Shown: in pieces, positions 1 through 7,299 of the stretch
Position numbering within the stretch: the stretch's first letter is position 1
Layout of the letters: every line of letters begins with the position of its first letter
Source: Clostridia bacterium
GTDB taxonomy: Bacteria > Bacillota_A > Clostridia > TANB77 > CAG-508
DNA length: 36,620 nucleotides
Assembly (NCBI GenBank): GCA_017621295.1
Contig: JAGATI010000005.1
Coordinates: 1-36,620 of the forward strand
Direction: 5' to 3'
Program-made: the position numbers and the translations under genes
The notes under the pieces: model-generated
What the model saw: the letters and a program-made list of their open reading frames with translations, nothing else
Told to the model about the DNA's origin: nothing
Databases searched by the model: none

Positions 1-321
1 AATTCTGAAAATATTGTAGATGCATATCTTGTATATGACAGTATGGAGGAAGCTCTTGGAGAAGATCAAGAACCAGATTTAGAATGGGATGTAAGATATG
101 ATACTAAATATAGTGGAGATGATAAGCTTCATATAGTATGCATAACTAATTTGAGATATGTGGTAGTATTTGAAAAGTTTGGTTTAGTAAATGTAAGTAG
201 ATATGATATAAAGAGTAAACTGATATCTATTATGACAGTAACTAATTCCAATGAAATAAACAAATATCCCATTGAGCTTACATTTGACAGTAAAAATATA
301 GAATATACAGAAGAGAGTTAA
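1..321 (+). CDS. C-terminal part of an unknown protein, cut by the window edge
   Basis: The reading frame is open from the first base of the window, so the true start lies to the left; the first internal ATG is at 43. The visible 106 residues begin NSENIVDAYLV and hold an acidic stretch (EALGEDQEPDLEWD) followed by alternating hydrophobic and polar residues that suggest beta strands. No family is recognised. The stop codon lies inside a perfect palindrome (311-336) that probably terminates both this gene and the convergent endonuclease gene. It could be a small phage protein or the tail of a large one. Confidence 0.75.
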   Translation, partial: NSENIVDAYLVYDSMEEALGEDQEPDLEWDVRYDTKYSGDDKLHIVCITNLRYVVVFEKFGLVNVSRYDIKSKLISIMTVTNSNEINKYPIELTFDSKNIEYTEES

Positions 322-336
322 AATTTTAACTCTCTT
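311..336. terminator. Perfect palindromic bidirectional terminator
   Basis: A 26-base perfect palindrome (13 + 13, left arm AAGAGAGTTAAAA) covers the stop of the left gene and lies just beyond the stop of the minus-strand endonuclease. T-rich sequence follows the + strand arm. The convergent position suggests one hairpin serving both transcripts. Confidence 0.75.
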
Positions 337-1606
337 CTTTATTAAGCCATTCTTTAAATTCTTTATCTGTCCAAAACTCTAACCAATTTAAATTATTTAT
401 TTTTGCTAAATGTCTTTTCATTGGATCTAATTGTGTAAATGCTTTATTATTATTGAATGTTTCTTTTATCCAATTTGCTAATTCTATATCTTTTAAATTA
501 TTTTTATCATATGGATGACCACCATGTGATTGATGCCCTTGATATTCAATAAATAAATCTTTTGATGGTATATAATAATCACATTCAAAATTACCATATC
601 TTTTATCTATATAATGTATAATTGCATCAGGATATTTAATTTGTAATAATTTAAATAGTTTTTGTTCAATTATTGATGTACCAATTTGTATATTATTTTT
701 TCTAATTGTTTCTTTTACTCTTTTCTTTATTATTGGTGATTGTGAAGGATATTCAGTTCCCCAATTTTTTAATGATGTTAATTTTCTTTTATTATTTGCT
801 TCTATTGTGTGAGTTAATAGATGTTCTTCAGGTATTTTCCAATTATGATCAACTCCATATTTATTTAAACATGTTTGTTTTCGTTTTTCTATATTATTGT
901 AATTTGAATTTCCATATCTTTCTAATTTTGTTTGTTTAATTTTATTTATTATATTTTCTAATTCTTCTTTTGTTTTGTTATTATAACTTTCACTTATTTT
1001 TTTGCCATTTACAAAATGTTCATCTCCATATTTATTAAATTTTATTAATTTTATCTTATTTTTTATTTCTTCTGACATATATACATTTTCTACACCATAT
1101 TTTATAATATTTGTTTGTCTTATTTTTTCTTTTATTTCCTCTGATTGACAAGGATGTTCACATCCATATTTTATAATACATGTTTGTTTTGCCTTTTGTG
1201 GATTTACATAATTTTCATCCCCATATTTTTCTAATTTTGTTTTTTTACATTTTTCTTGATTTACAAATCCAATTTTCCCATATTTTTTTATAAATGTTTT
1301 ATTTACATGAATTTGTCTAATTTTATTTGAACATTCTTTTTTACCGCATGTTAATTTATAAGGATATTTTATTGATCCACAATACTCACACAAATTTCCA
1401 CATATTGGACATTTTGGTATTTCTATTATATTATGTAATAATCGCAAATATAATTCTCTATTACATTTACTATCAATATATATATTACTAAGATATTCGA
1501 TATATTGTTGTGGAAATTTATTCCAATGTATACCTTTACCTTTAGTTGAAACATATTGAATTATTTCTGTTTCTAATTCTATATTTCTATTGTTAATCAT
1601 AATCAT
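326..1606 (-). CDS. Homing endonuclease with KYG repeats and a Vsr-like nuclease domain
   Basis: The predicted protein has an N-terminal Cys-rich element (CPICGNLC..CGSIKYPYKLTCGKKEC) that could bind zinc. A series of about seven degenerate repeats of roughly 30 residues follows, built around K-x-K-Y-G-[DV]-[ED]-[NH], and probably reads DNA. The C-terminal domain carries S-x-x-E, then CDYYIP and FIEYQGHQSHGGHP, which fits the EDxHD/Vsr-like branch of the PD-(D/E)XK nucleases. It is paralogous to the gene at 5927-7273. The frame opens at 1663, but ATG 1606 (MIMINNRN) aligns better with the paralogue and leaves room for a promoter before the divergent gene at 1674. Its cleavage site cannot be told from here. 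It is a free-standing gene and no intron is visible around it. Confidence 0.85.
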   Translation of the reverse strand: MIMINNRNIELETEIIQYVSTKGKGIHWNKFPQQYIEYLSNIYIDSKCNRELYLRLLHNIIEIPKCPICGNLCEYCGSIKYPYKLTCGKKECSNKIRQIHVNKTFIKKYGKIGFVNQEKCKKTKLEKYGDENYVNPQKAKQTCIIKYGCEHPCQSEEIKEKIRQTNIIKYGVENVYMSEEIKNKIKLIKFNKYGDEHFVNGKKISESYNNKTKEELENIINKIKQTKLERYGNSNYNNIEKRKQTCLNKYGVDHNWKIPEEHLLTHTIEANNKRKLTSLKNWGTEYPSQSPIIKKRVKETIRKNNIQIGTSIIEQKLFKLLQIKYPDAIIHYIDKRYGNFECDYYIPSKDLFIEYQGHQSHGGHPYDKNNLKDIELANWIKETFNNNKAFTQLDPMKRHLAKINNLNWLEFWTDKEFKEWLNKEES

Positions 1607-1673
1607 ACTATTGGTATATTTAATCCTATAATTAAAAATAATATTATTATTATACATAAACAAAATATTAATT

Positions 1674-2558
1674 ATGAAACTAAATAAAAAATCTTTATAT
1701 GTAATATTATTTGCATTATTATATTTATGTACAGCATTTATTAGTACTACACATGCTATATCATTTTTTAATTTAGCAAACGTTGGATGGATGGCTATAA
1801 TATTAGCAATAACATTTGAAATAGGACAAGCAGCAGTATTGTTTAGTATATTAACAGATTCAACAAATAGAAAGAAAATAATGCCATGGTGTTTAATGTG
1901 CGTATTAACATTAGTACAAATATTAGGTAATGTATTTTCATCCTATAAGTATATTTTAACAAATTCAATTTTAGACTTAAAATATTTTAAGGAGCCAATA
2001 TTTGTTTGGACTGATCTTCCAGATAATATTACAACAGTTATAGTAACTTATCTTATTGGGGGATGTCTCCCATTAATTTGTTTAATGTTAACATCTATGG
2101 TTACAGGTTATTTAGATAATGAAGATAGTTCTTCTAATAATGATAAAGACAAAATAAAAGAACTTGAAATAGAACTTGAAGATCTTAAGAATAAGCCTGA
2201 AACTCCTCCACAATTTGTAGAAATTGACAATCCTGATCAGATAAAGCAAATTGAAAGTCTAAATAGAGAACTTGAAGAACTTAAGAATAGACCAGAGCCT
2301 GAACCTCAAATAATAGAAAAGGAAGTAATAAAAGAGGTTGACAATCCAAAACAAACTGCGGAAATAGAACGTCTTAAAAATGAGCTTGAATTAGCTAACA
2401 ACAGACCAGAGCCTGAACCTCAAATAATAGAAAAGGAAGTAATAAAAGAGGTTGACAATCCAGAACAAATAAAAAAGATTGAAGAATTAAATAAGAAAAT
2501 TGAAGAATTAGAAAGTTCAAACAAACCTGATAAAGAATCACATTTTGTAAATATATAA
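1674..2558 (+). CDS. Multi-pass membrane protein with a repeated coiled-coil tail
   Basis: The first 160 residues hold about four hydrophobic segments (around residues 7-27, 37-58, 72-92 and 120-145), so the protein should sit in the host inner membrane. The remaining 130 residues are hydrophilic and charged, rich in E, K and P. They carry three copies of a module of about 38 residues of the type PEPEPQIIEKEVIKEVDNP followed by a Leu-rich coiled-coil segment. Two copies are identical over 60 bases. The tail probably faces the cytoplasm and mediates protein-protein contact. No family was recognised; possibilities include a host-takeover or superinfection membrane protein, or a spacer anchored at the membrane. 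It is transcribed away from the endonuclease and ends in a strong bidirectional terminator. Confidence 0.85.
   Translation: MKLNKKSLYVILFALLYLCTAFISTTHAISFFNLANVGWMAIILAITFEIGQAAVLFSILTDSTNRKKIMPWCLMCVLTLVQILGNVFSSYKYILTNSILDLKYFKEPIFVWTDLPDNITTVIVTYLIGGCLPLICLMLTSMVTGYLDNEDSSSNNDKDKIKELEIELEDLKNKPETPPQFVEIDNPDQIKQIESLNRELEELKNRPEPEPQIIEKEVIKEVDNPKQTAEIERLKNELELANNRPEPEPQIIEKEVIKEVDNPEQIKKIEELNKKIEELESSNKPDKESHFVNI
2289..2462 (+). repeat. Exact 60-base direct repeats, period 114
   Basis: Bases 2289-2348 and 2403-2462 look identical by eye (both begin AGACCAGAGCCTGAACC and end GTTGACAATCCA). They encode RPEPEPQIIEKEVIKEVDNP and lie 114 bases (38 codons) apart. A diverged third copy is visible upstream (KPETPPQFVEIDNP). 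Identity at synonymous positions points to recent duplication, and copy number may vary between isolates. Confidence 0.85.
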
Positions 2559-2564
2559 TATAAT

Positions 2565-2598
2565 AAAGCGAAGGAATATATGATAATTCCTTCGCTTT
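2565..2598. terminator. Bidirectional hairpin terminator
   Basis: A 13-bp perfect stem (AAAGCGAAGGAAT paired with ATTCCTTCGCTTT) has an 8-base loop. It is flanked by A-rich sequence on the left and T-rich sequence on the right, as needed in both directions. It lies between the convergent genes ending at 2558 (+) and 2598 (-). Confidence 0.85.
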
Positions 2599-2999
2599 TA
2601 TTCTTCTTTATATATTATAACAAACTTATATTTTACGTCATTTCTTATTATGTATATATGTAATGTATTTTCATTATAGCATAATTCATAAGTATCATGA
2701 ATGAATCTCTTTCTGTCTTTTGTAACTCTACCACCATACTTTATCCATTGATCTCTACTTATCAACTTACTCTTTATATTGTCATATATATCAGTAAATT
2801 CATTTTTCAATATTGTTCCATAGTCATATCTTATCTTATTGACATTATAATTTTCAAGCCAATCTATTATATATTTCAATATGTTGTTGTCTTCAAATTT
2901 CAAATCTTCAGATATTTCATTTAATATATCTGAAGATATGTTGGTACTTATGTTATTTGTCAATTTCTTATTAACTAGAAATTCTTTTATGTCTATCAT
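2598..2999 (-). CDS. Small tagged protein, last gene of the tagged operon
   Basis: This 133-residue protein begins MIDIKEFLVNKKLTNNI, the N-terminal tag shared with the genes starting at 3458, 3895, 4893 and 35986. After the tag it shows the layout of its two upstream neighbours: an acidic helix with I-x-x-D-L (SEDLKFEDN), an I-x-x-W-L-x-N-x-N-V segment, and D-I-Y-D-N-I-K near the middle, then a beta-rich C-terminus. These three are probably paralogues that have diverged. It is separated by 18 bases from the gene before it and ends in the terminator at 2565-2598. No function is known. If the tag is a capsid-targeting signal, as argued in the findings, this would be an internal head protein. 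Confidence 0.88.
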   Translation of the reverse strand: MIDIKEFLVNKKLTNNISTNISSDILNEISEDLKFEDNNILKYIIDWLENYNVNKIRYDYGTILKNEFTDIYDNIKSKLISRDQWIKYGGRVTKDRKRFIHDTYELCYNENTLHIYIIRNDVKYKFVIIYKEE

Positions 3000-3017
3000 A
3001 TTATATATAAACTATAC

Positions 3018-3458
3018 CTATCTTATATATATTTTTACTATTATTATAGTATTGTCAGAATTTAATGTTGCATAACTACCAGTAATATTTAAATCTCCTC
3101 TGGTATATATCATCATCTTTGGGTTTTCTTTGAAGTACAAATTATGCTTATTGTCAGGAAACTTATATACATTAATATTTGTGGGTCTTCCTTTTGACAA
3201 CATTATATATCCTTGTTGTAGTTTGTCTTTAATGTTGTCATATATATCAGGATAATTTTCTTTACATTGCTTTATGTTTGTCTTATATACAAGGTGATTT
3301 GAATCAGTTACATTATTGGTAGTACACCAGTTTCTTATAGCATCTATTGCACCTTTGTCATCTATCATCAAATCATCACATATCTCAGACCAAATATTAG
3401 ATTGATCTATCTTTTTATCTATCCTCTTATTTATAAGAAATTCTGTTATGCTTTTCAT
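3018..3458 (-). CDS. Small tagged protein, middle paralogue
   Basis: This 146-residue protein begins MKSITEFLINKRIDKKI, the copy of the shared tag closest to the T4 internal-protein leader. The body contains ICDDLMIDDKGAIDAIRNW, a V-T segment, then YPDIYDNIKDKLQQG, and a beta-rich end. D-I-Y-D-N-I-K is shared with the gene at 2598-2999. Its ATG overlaps the stop of the preceding gene (3455-3458), so translation is probably coupled. Signal peptide and membrane segments are absent, which argues that the conserved N-terminus is not a secretion signal. Function unknown. Confidence 0.88.
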   Translation of the reverse strand: MKSITEFLINKRIDKKIDQSNIWSEICDDLMIDDKGAIDAIRNWCTTNNVTDSNHLVYKTNIKQCKENYPDIYDNIKDKLQQGYIMLSKGRPTNINVYKFPDNKHNLYFKENPKMMIYTRGDLNITGSYATLNSDNTIIIVKIYIR

Positions 3459-3895
3459 TTTTTACAAATTGAAATCATTGTTGAATATATTTTATTACCA
3501 TAGCTAATTTCATATTCAAGCAAATATTCAAAATATTTCTTATTGTATAGTAGTTTACCTTTACTGAAATCTATTTGATGATCCATGCTACCCAATCCAA
3601 ATATGTAGTCTAATTCAAACTTTTTAAGATTGTTAATTTTTATTTTGTCAAATATGCCAATCATATTCCTTTTGACAGCATTATTTAACTTAACATCACC
3701 AAGTGACGTATAGTTAAAAACTTTATATTCTATATTAGTTACATCATTATTGTCAATCCAATTTTGTAAGAAGATTAAGACATTTTTGTCTTCATTTTCA
3801 AGTTCAAGATCATATACTATTTTATTATATATAGAATTTGAATCTATTTTGTTTGTTATCTTCTTATTTACTAAAAATTCTTGTATATGTATCAT
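3455..3895 (-). CDS. Small tagged protein, first of the three small paralogues
   Basis: This 146-residue protein begins MIHIQEFLVNKKITNKI, then IVYDLELENEDKNVLIFLQNWIDNNDVTNIEY, the same helix-W-V pattern as in the two following genes. The middle (NMIGIFDKIKINNL) matches the I-Y-D-N-I-K segment of its paralogues only loosely. The C-terminal half differs from the other two, so the tag and first domain are conserved while the ends diverge. Both ends overlap the neighbouring genes by 4 bases (ATGA), which marks a single translational operon. No enzyme motif is visible. Confidence 0.88.
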   Translation of the reverse strand: MIHIQEFLVNKKITNKIDSNSIYNKIVYDLELENEDKNVLIFLQNWIDNNDVTNIEYKVFNYTSLGDVKLNNAVKRNMIGIFDKIKINNLKKFELDYIFGLGSMDHQIDFSKGKLLYNKKYFEYLLEYEISYGNKIYSTMISICKK

Positions 3896-4893
3896 TCTTT
3901 ATACCAACTTGGCTTATTTTTTAGAGATTTACAATTATCAAACATATCATCCATATTTTTAACATTGTTAACATTCCATTTGTATAATGGTTGATTGAAT
4001 TTCTTACAATCTTTAAACATACTACCCATAATTTCAACATTATGTACATTCCATTTATCTAATGGTTTATTAAAATTTGTACAACAATTAAACATAAATG
4101 TCATATTTTTAACATTGCTTACATCCCAATCATTCAATGGTTGATTGAAATTTGTACAACTAGCAAACATCCACATCATGTTTTCAACATTATTTACATC
4201 CCATTTATCTATGGTGTAATTGAACTTTTCACACATATAGAACATATATGACATATTTTTAACATTGCTTACATCCCAATCATTCAATGGTTGATTGAAA
4301 TTTGTACAACTAATAAACATATAAGACATGTCTTCAACACTACTTACATCCCAGTCATTCAATGGTTGGTTGAAATTTTCACAACTACTAAACATATCTT
4401 CCATATTTGTTACATTGCTTACATTCCAATTTCCTATAGGTTGGTTGAAATTCTCACAACCAGCAAACATACTATTCATATATGTCACATTGCTTACATC
4501 CCAGTTACTAATGTCACAATTGAAGTTTTCACAATTATAAAATATATATTTCATATTCTTAACATTGCTTACATCCCAGTTACTAATGTCACAGTTGAAT
4601 TTATCACAATTACAAAACATACCTTCCATGTTTGTGACATTTGATGTATCCCATTTACTTATGTCAATGTCATTTATGTTATTTATGTTTATTGCATATT
4701 CATAATTAAACAAATCTCCCATATCCATTATAACAGATGTGTCAATGCAATTTAAGTCATGTATGCCTTTATCTAACAATATTCGTATATCTTCTATAAG
4801 TTTCTTTTTTGTATTAGGAAAATATTTATATTGTGGTTGATCTATCTTTTTGTTTATCCTCTTATTAATTAGAAATTCGTTTAAGCTTATCAT
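3892..4893 (-). CDS. Tagged BspA-like DUF285 repeat protein
   Basis: About ten repeats of 25 residues follow the pattern N-W-D-V-S-N-V-x-N-M-x-x-M-F-x-x-C-x-x-F-N, the DUF285/BspA-like leucine-rich repeat found in surface proteins of Bacteroidetes and other gut microbes, usually involved in binding. The N-terminus is MISLNEFLINKRINKKI, the shared tag, then a short helical domain (KKLIEDIRILLDKGIHDLNCID) also present in the protein at the right edge. The start at 4893 is preferred to 4908 because it makes an ATGA overlap with the protease gene and aligns the tag. There is no signal peptide, so secretion by the host is unlikely. Inference: a binding protein carried in the virion or acting inside the host. 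Confidence 0.9.
   Translation of the reverse strand: MISLNEFLINKRINKKIDQPQYKYFPNTKKKLIEDIRILLDKGIHDLNCIDTSVIMDMGDLFNYEYAININNINDIDISKWDTSNVTNMEGMFCNCDKFNCDISNWDVSNVKNMKYIFYNCENFNCDISNWDVSNVTYMNSMFAGCENFNQPIGNWNVSNVTNMEDMFSSCENFNQPLNDWDVSSVEDMSYMFISCTNFNQPLNDWDVSNVKNMSYMFYMCEKFNYTIDKWDVNNVENMMWMFASCTNFNQPLNDWDVSNVKNMTFMFNCCTNFNKPLDKWNVHNVEIMGSMFKDCKKFNQPLYKWNVNNVKNMDDMFDNCKSLKNKPSWYKE
3930..4680 (-). repeat. 75-base coding repeats of the DUF285 gene
   Basis: The DUF285 region repeats every 75 bases (25 codons). Some units are nearly identical: the segment starting AACATTGCTTACATCCCAAT at 4111 recurs at 4261, two units away, and stays identical for about 50 bases. This points to recent unit duplication or conversion. 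The repeats are coding and in frame, without spacers. Confidence 0.85.
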
Positions 4894-5516
4894 ATTATAA
4901 TTGTCCATAATTCCAAAAAGTATTTAAAGTCATCATAACTTATTAATGTATATCCTTTGTTTCCCCATGATGATCCCCAACTGTTTCTTATTATAAATCC
5001 TTCTTTATTCCAACCCACTATACATATGCAATGTCCACCAAGAAATTCACCATTGTTCTTATCCCAAAATTCTAATCCAGAATTATATACCTTAAGTGCT
5101 GCTATACATGGTCCATTCATAAGCAGTGCTTGTTTCAATGTAAGTGGAGACTTTATCATAGCATACTTACGTATTTTCATATTGCCAACATTTGACTTTA
5201 CTCCATGTTTATATAGATAATGAAGTGCTTCTTTTATTGTCATACCGTCACCTCTCTTATCTTGTCGTATGTTATATATTTCTTTTATGTCTATGCCATT
5301 GTCTATCTTATTTGTCTTAGCTGTTATGTTGCGATTCCAGTTAAGATGTGCAGATATTGAACAAGGAACACATGTTGGATTACTTCCTTGATTAATTACA
5401 GGAGACATATAAGGTTCATATGTATAAGCCTCAGGTATAGTTATGTTTTGCTTAAGTGAGTATATCTTTTCTGTACCATCTAATATAGAAGGTTTGTATC
5501 CGTATTTCATAATCAT
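4890..5516 (-). CDS. Papain-like cysteine protease (family C1)
   Basis: The protein has the C1 peptidase layout: PVINQGSNPTCVPCS (oxyanion Gln43, catalytic Cys49 at papain spacing), GGHCICIVGW (His162) and IIRNSWGSSWGNKGY (Asn178). All three catalytic positions are intact. At 208 residues there is only a leader of about 38 residues and neither a signal peptide nor an inhibitory prodomain, so it should act as a cytoplasmic enzyme, or travel in the virion. It overlaps the lipoprotein gene and the tagged DUF285 gene by 4 bases each, making it part of the tagged operon. It does not carry the tag. Possible roles are processing of tagged proteins or attack on a host protein; the substrate cannot be told from sequence. 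Confidence 0.92.
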   Translation of the reverse strand: MIMKYGYKPSILDGTEKIYSLKQNITIPEAYTYEPYMSPVINQGSNPTCVPCSISAHLNWNRNITAKTNKIDNGIDIKEIYNIRQDKRGDGMTIKEALHYLYKHGVKSNVGNMKIRKYAMIKSPLTLKQALLMNGPCIAALKVYNSGLEFWDKNNGEFLGGHCICIVGWNKEGFIIRNSWGSSWGNKGYTLISYDDFKYFLELWTIII

Positions 5517-5842
5517 TTAGTTGTTCTTTTTGTTATTCTTACACTGTCTTTATAAGATGTCTTTTCTAATCTATATATACATTGTGTGTTGTCTATAGAC
5601 TTGATGTACATATACATATATTCATATGCTTCTGTCTCATCATCTTGAATTGGCATCTTTTCCCAATCATCTAAGTTGTATGATATATTGTCTGCTTTAC
5701 ATATAGAATCAAATTGTTCTATAGAAAACATCTTATTATAAGATTGCTCCATTGATTGTCCATATTTAGATGTGTCTACATAGTTGTAAGAGCCACAACA
5801 AACAAATATGAAAATTGTAAGCATTAAAACTAGATTTCTCAT
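5513..5842 (-). CDS. Putative small lipoprotein, first gene of the tagged operon
   Basis: The 109-residue product starts MRNLVLMLTIFIFVCCGS: a short charged N-terminus, a hydrophobic stretch and a Cys pair. This fits a lipoprotein signal peptide, although the residue before Cys16 is Cys rather than the usual Gly/Ala/Ser, so the lipobox is imperfect. The mature part is acidic and Tyr/Asp-rich, with no known domain. It is the promoter-proximal gene of the minus-strand operon, with its stop overlapping the start of the papain-like protease. A membrane-anchored protein made with a protease might be its inhibitor, partner or an immunity factor, but this is only inference. Confidence 0.8.
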   Translation of the reverse strand: MRNLVLMLTIFIFVCCGSYNYVDTSKYGQSMEQSYNKMFSIEQFDSICKADNISYNLDDWEKMPIQDDETEAYEYMYMYIKSIDNTQCIYRLEKTSYKDSVRITKRTTK

Positions 5843-5926
5843 AAACTAAAGAAACAAATTACTTTATTAAAAATATTACAATACATATTACTATATTATA
5901 TATTAATTCATAAAATATACATAATT

Positions 5927-7273
5927 ATGATAGATGACGAATATATAAAGAGCAAGTTTTTCAGTAAGAATCATAAGATAATTCGAAAGAGGGTAGACAA
6001 TATGACAACTGAAGAACAAGAATATTTGAAAAATAGATATAATGACAGTGAAAGTGTCAATGAGACATTGACACGAATTTTTCATAATATATGTTGTCAT
6101 CCATTATGTCCTATATGCAATAAGCCAACAAAATGGCAAAAGGGAATAAAGTTTAGTTCAACATGTCTAAATAAAGAATGCATAGATAAGTTAATTGTAA
6201 GAAATATGAAAAATACATGCATTACTAAATATGGTGTTGACAATTATGCTAAAACAGATGAAGCAAAAGATATAAATAGAAGACATTATATAGAAAATGC
6301 TGAACAAATATCAGAAAAGAGAAAACAAACAAACTTAAAAAGATATGGGGTTGAGAATTGTTTTCAGTCAGAAGAAAAGAAGAAAAAGATAAGACATACA
6401 TGTAAGTTAAAATATGGAACAGAATATGCAGCACAAGCTAAAGAAATTATAGATAAAGTTACAACAACACAAAATAAAAGATATGGACATAGATTCAATC
6501 CAACAAAATATAGAGAAACATGCTTAAACATATATGGAGTAGATAATGCTGGCAAATCAATAGAAGTACAAAATAAAGTTACTAAAACACAAGAAAGACT
6601 ATATGGAGGAAGATTCAATAAGCAAAAAACAAAAGAGACACTTAATATTAAATATAATGTAGATCATGTTTCTCATATACCTGGTGTTATAGAAAAGTCT
6701 ATGAATACTGCTATAAATCACAATGGAGCATTATTCAATCCAATTAAAGAAATGCAGACATTAAGAGAAAAATATGATGAAATATATGATATACCTGATA
6801 ATTGTAGTCTAAAAGAACTGCATAAAATAAATATGAAAATGTTGATGCTTAATGAAAATGTTAGAGAGCACATAAACAATAAGAAATTAGAAAATGGCAC
6901 ATTCAATACTTCTAAGTCAGAAGACAAATCATATGAGATGTTGAAAGAGACATATCCTGATGTAGTACGCCAATATAGAGACAATATCAGATACCCATTT
7001 TCTTGCGACTTCTACATACCAAGCAATGACTTGTTCATAGAATGCAACTATGGTTGGACACATGGTAAACATCCATACAATGAAAATAATATAAATGATA
7101 CTAATATAATAGAATTATGGAAAAGTAAAAATACAAAATACTATAATAATGCTATATATAATTGGACTGTCAGAGATGTAAACAAAAGAAATACAGCAAA
7201 ACAGAACAATCTAAACTATATTGAATTTTGGAATATAGAAGAATTGAAAAAATGGCTTAAAGATACTATATAA
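5927..7273 (+). CDS. Homing endonuclease next to the split DNA polymerase gene
   Basis: This 448-residue protein is a paralogue of the endonuclease at 326-1606. It has the Cys-rich element (CCHPLCPICNKPTKWQ..TCLNKEC, about residues 56-92), at least six repeats around K-Y-G-V-[DE]-N, and a C-terminal nuclease domain with S-x-x-E, CDFYIPS (about residue 357) and FIECNYGWTHGKHPY. The pattern fits EDxHD/Vsr-like homing nucleases. It lies 26 bases before the C-terminal polymerase fragment. In T4-like phages free-standing homing endonucleases are known beside split polymerase and reductase genes, so it may be linked to the split. The polymerase promoter is embedded in its last codons (TTGAAA at 7244). 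Confidence 0.9.
   Translation: MIDDEYIKSKFFSKNHKIIRKRVDNMTTEEQEYLKNRYNDSESVNETLTRIFHNICCHPLCPICNKPTKWQKGIKFSSTCLNKECIDKLIVRNMKNTCITKYGVDNYAKTDEAKDINRRHYIENAEQISEKRKQTNLKRYGVENCFQSEEKKKKIRHTCKLKYGTEYAAQAKEIIDKVTTTQNKRYGHRFNPTKYRETCLNIYGVDNAGKSIEVQNKVTKTQERLYGGRFNKQKTKETLNIKYNVDHVSHIPGVIEKSMNTAINHNGALFNPIKEMQTLREKYDEIYDIPDNCSLKELHKINMKMLMLNENVREHINNKKLENGTFNTSKSEDKSYEMLKETYPDVVRQYRDNIRYPFSCDFYIPSNDLFIECNYGWTHGKHPYNENNINDTNIIELWKSKNTKYYNNAIYNWTVRDVNKRNTAKQNNLNYIEFWNIEELKKWLKDTI
7244..7271 (+). promoter_or_regulatory. Class 1 promoter for the polymerase fragment
   Basis: TTGAAA (7244-7249), a 16-base spacer and CTATAT (7266-7271), lying inside the end of the endonuclease gene and 28 bases before the polymerase fragment start. 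The match to the other six sites is exact in both boxes and spacing, so this gene piece probably has its own promoter. Confidence 0.65.
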
Positions 7274-7299
7274 ATATATACAATAAATTATAATTTGAT

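Noticed and set aside
3930..4680. Regular 75-base repeats that might suggest a CRISPR array
   Set aside because: The repeats are in frame, contiguous and encode DUF285 units, with no unrelated spacers.
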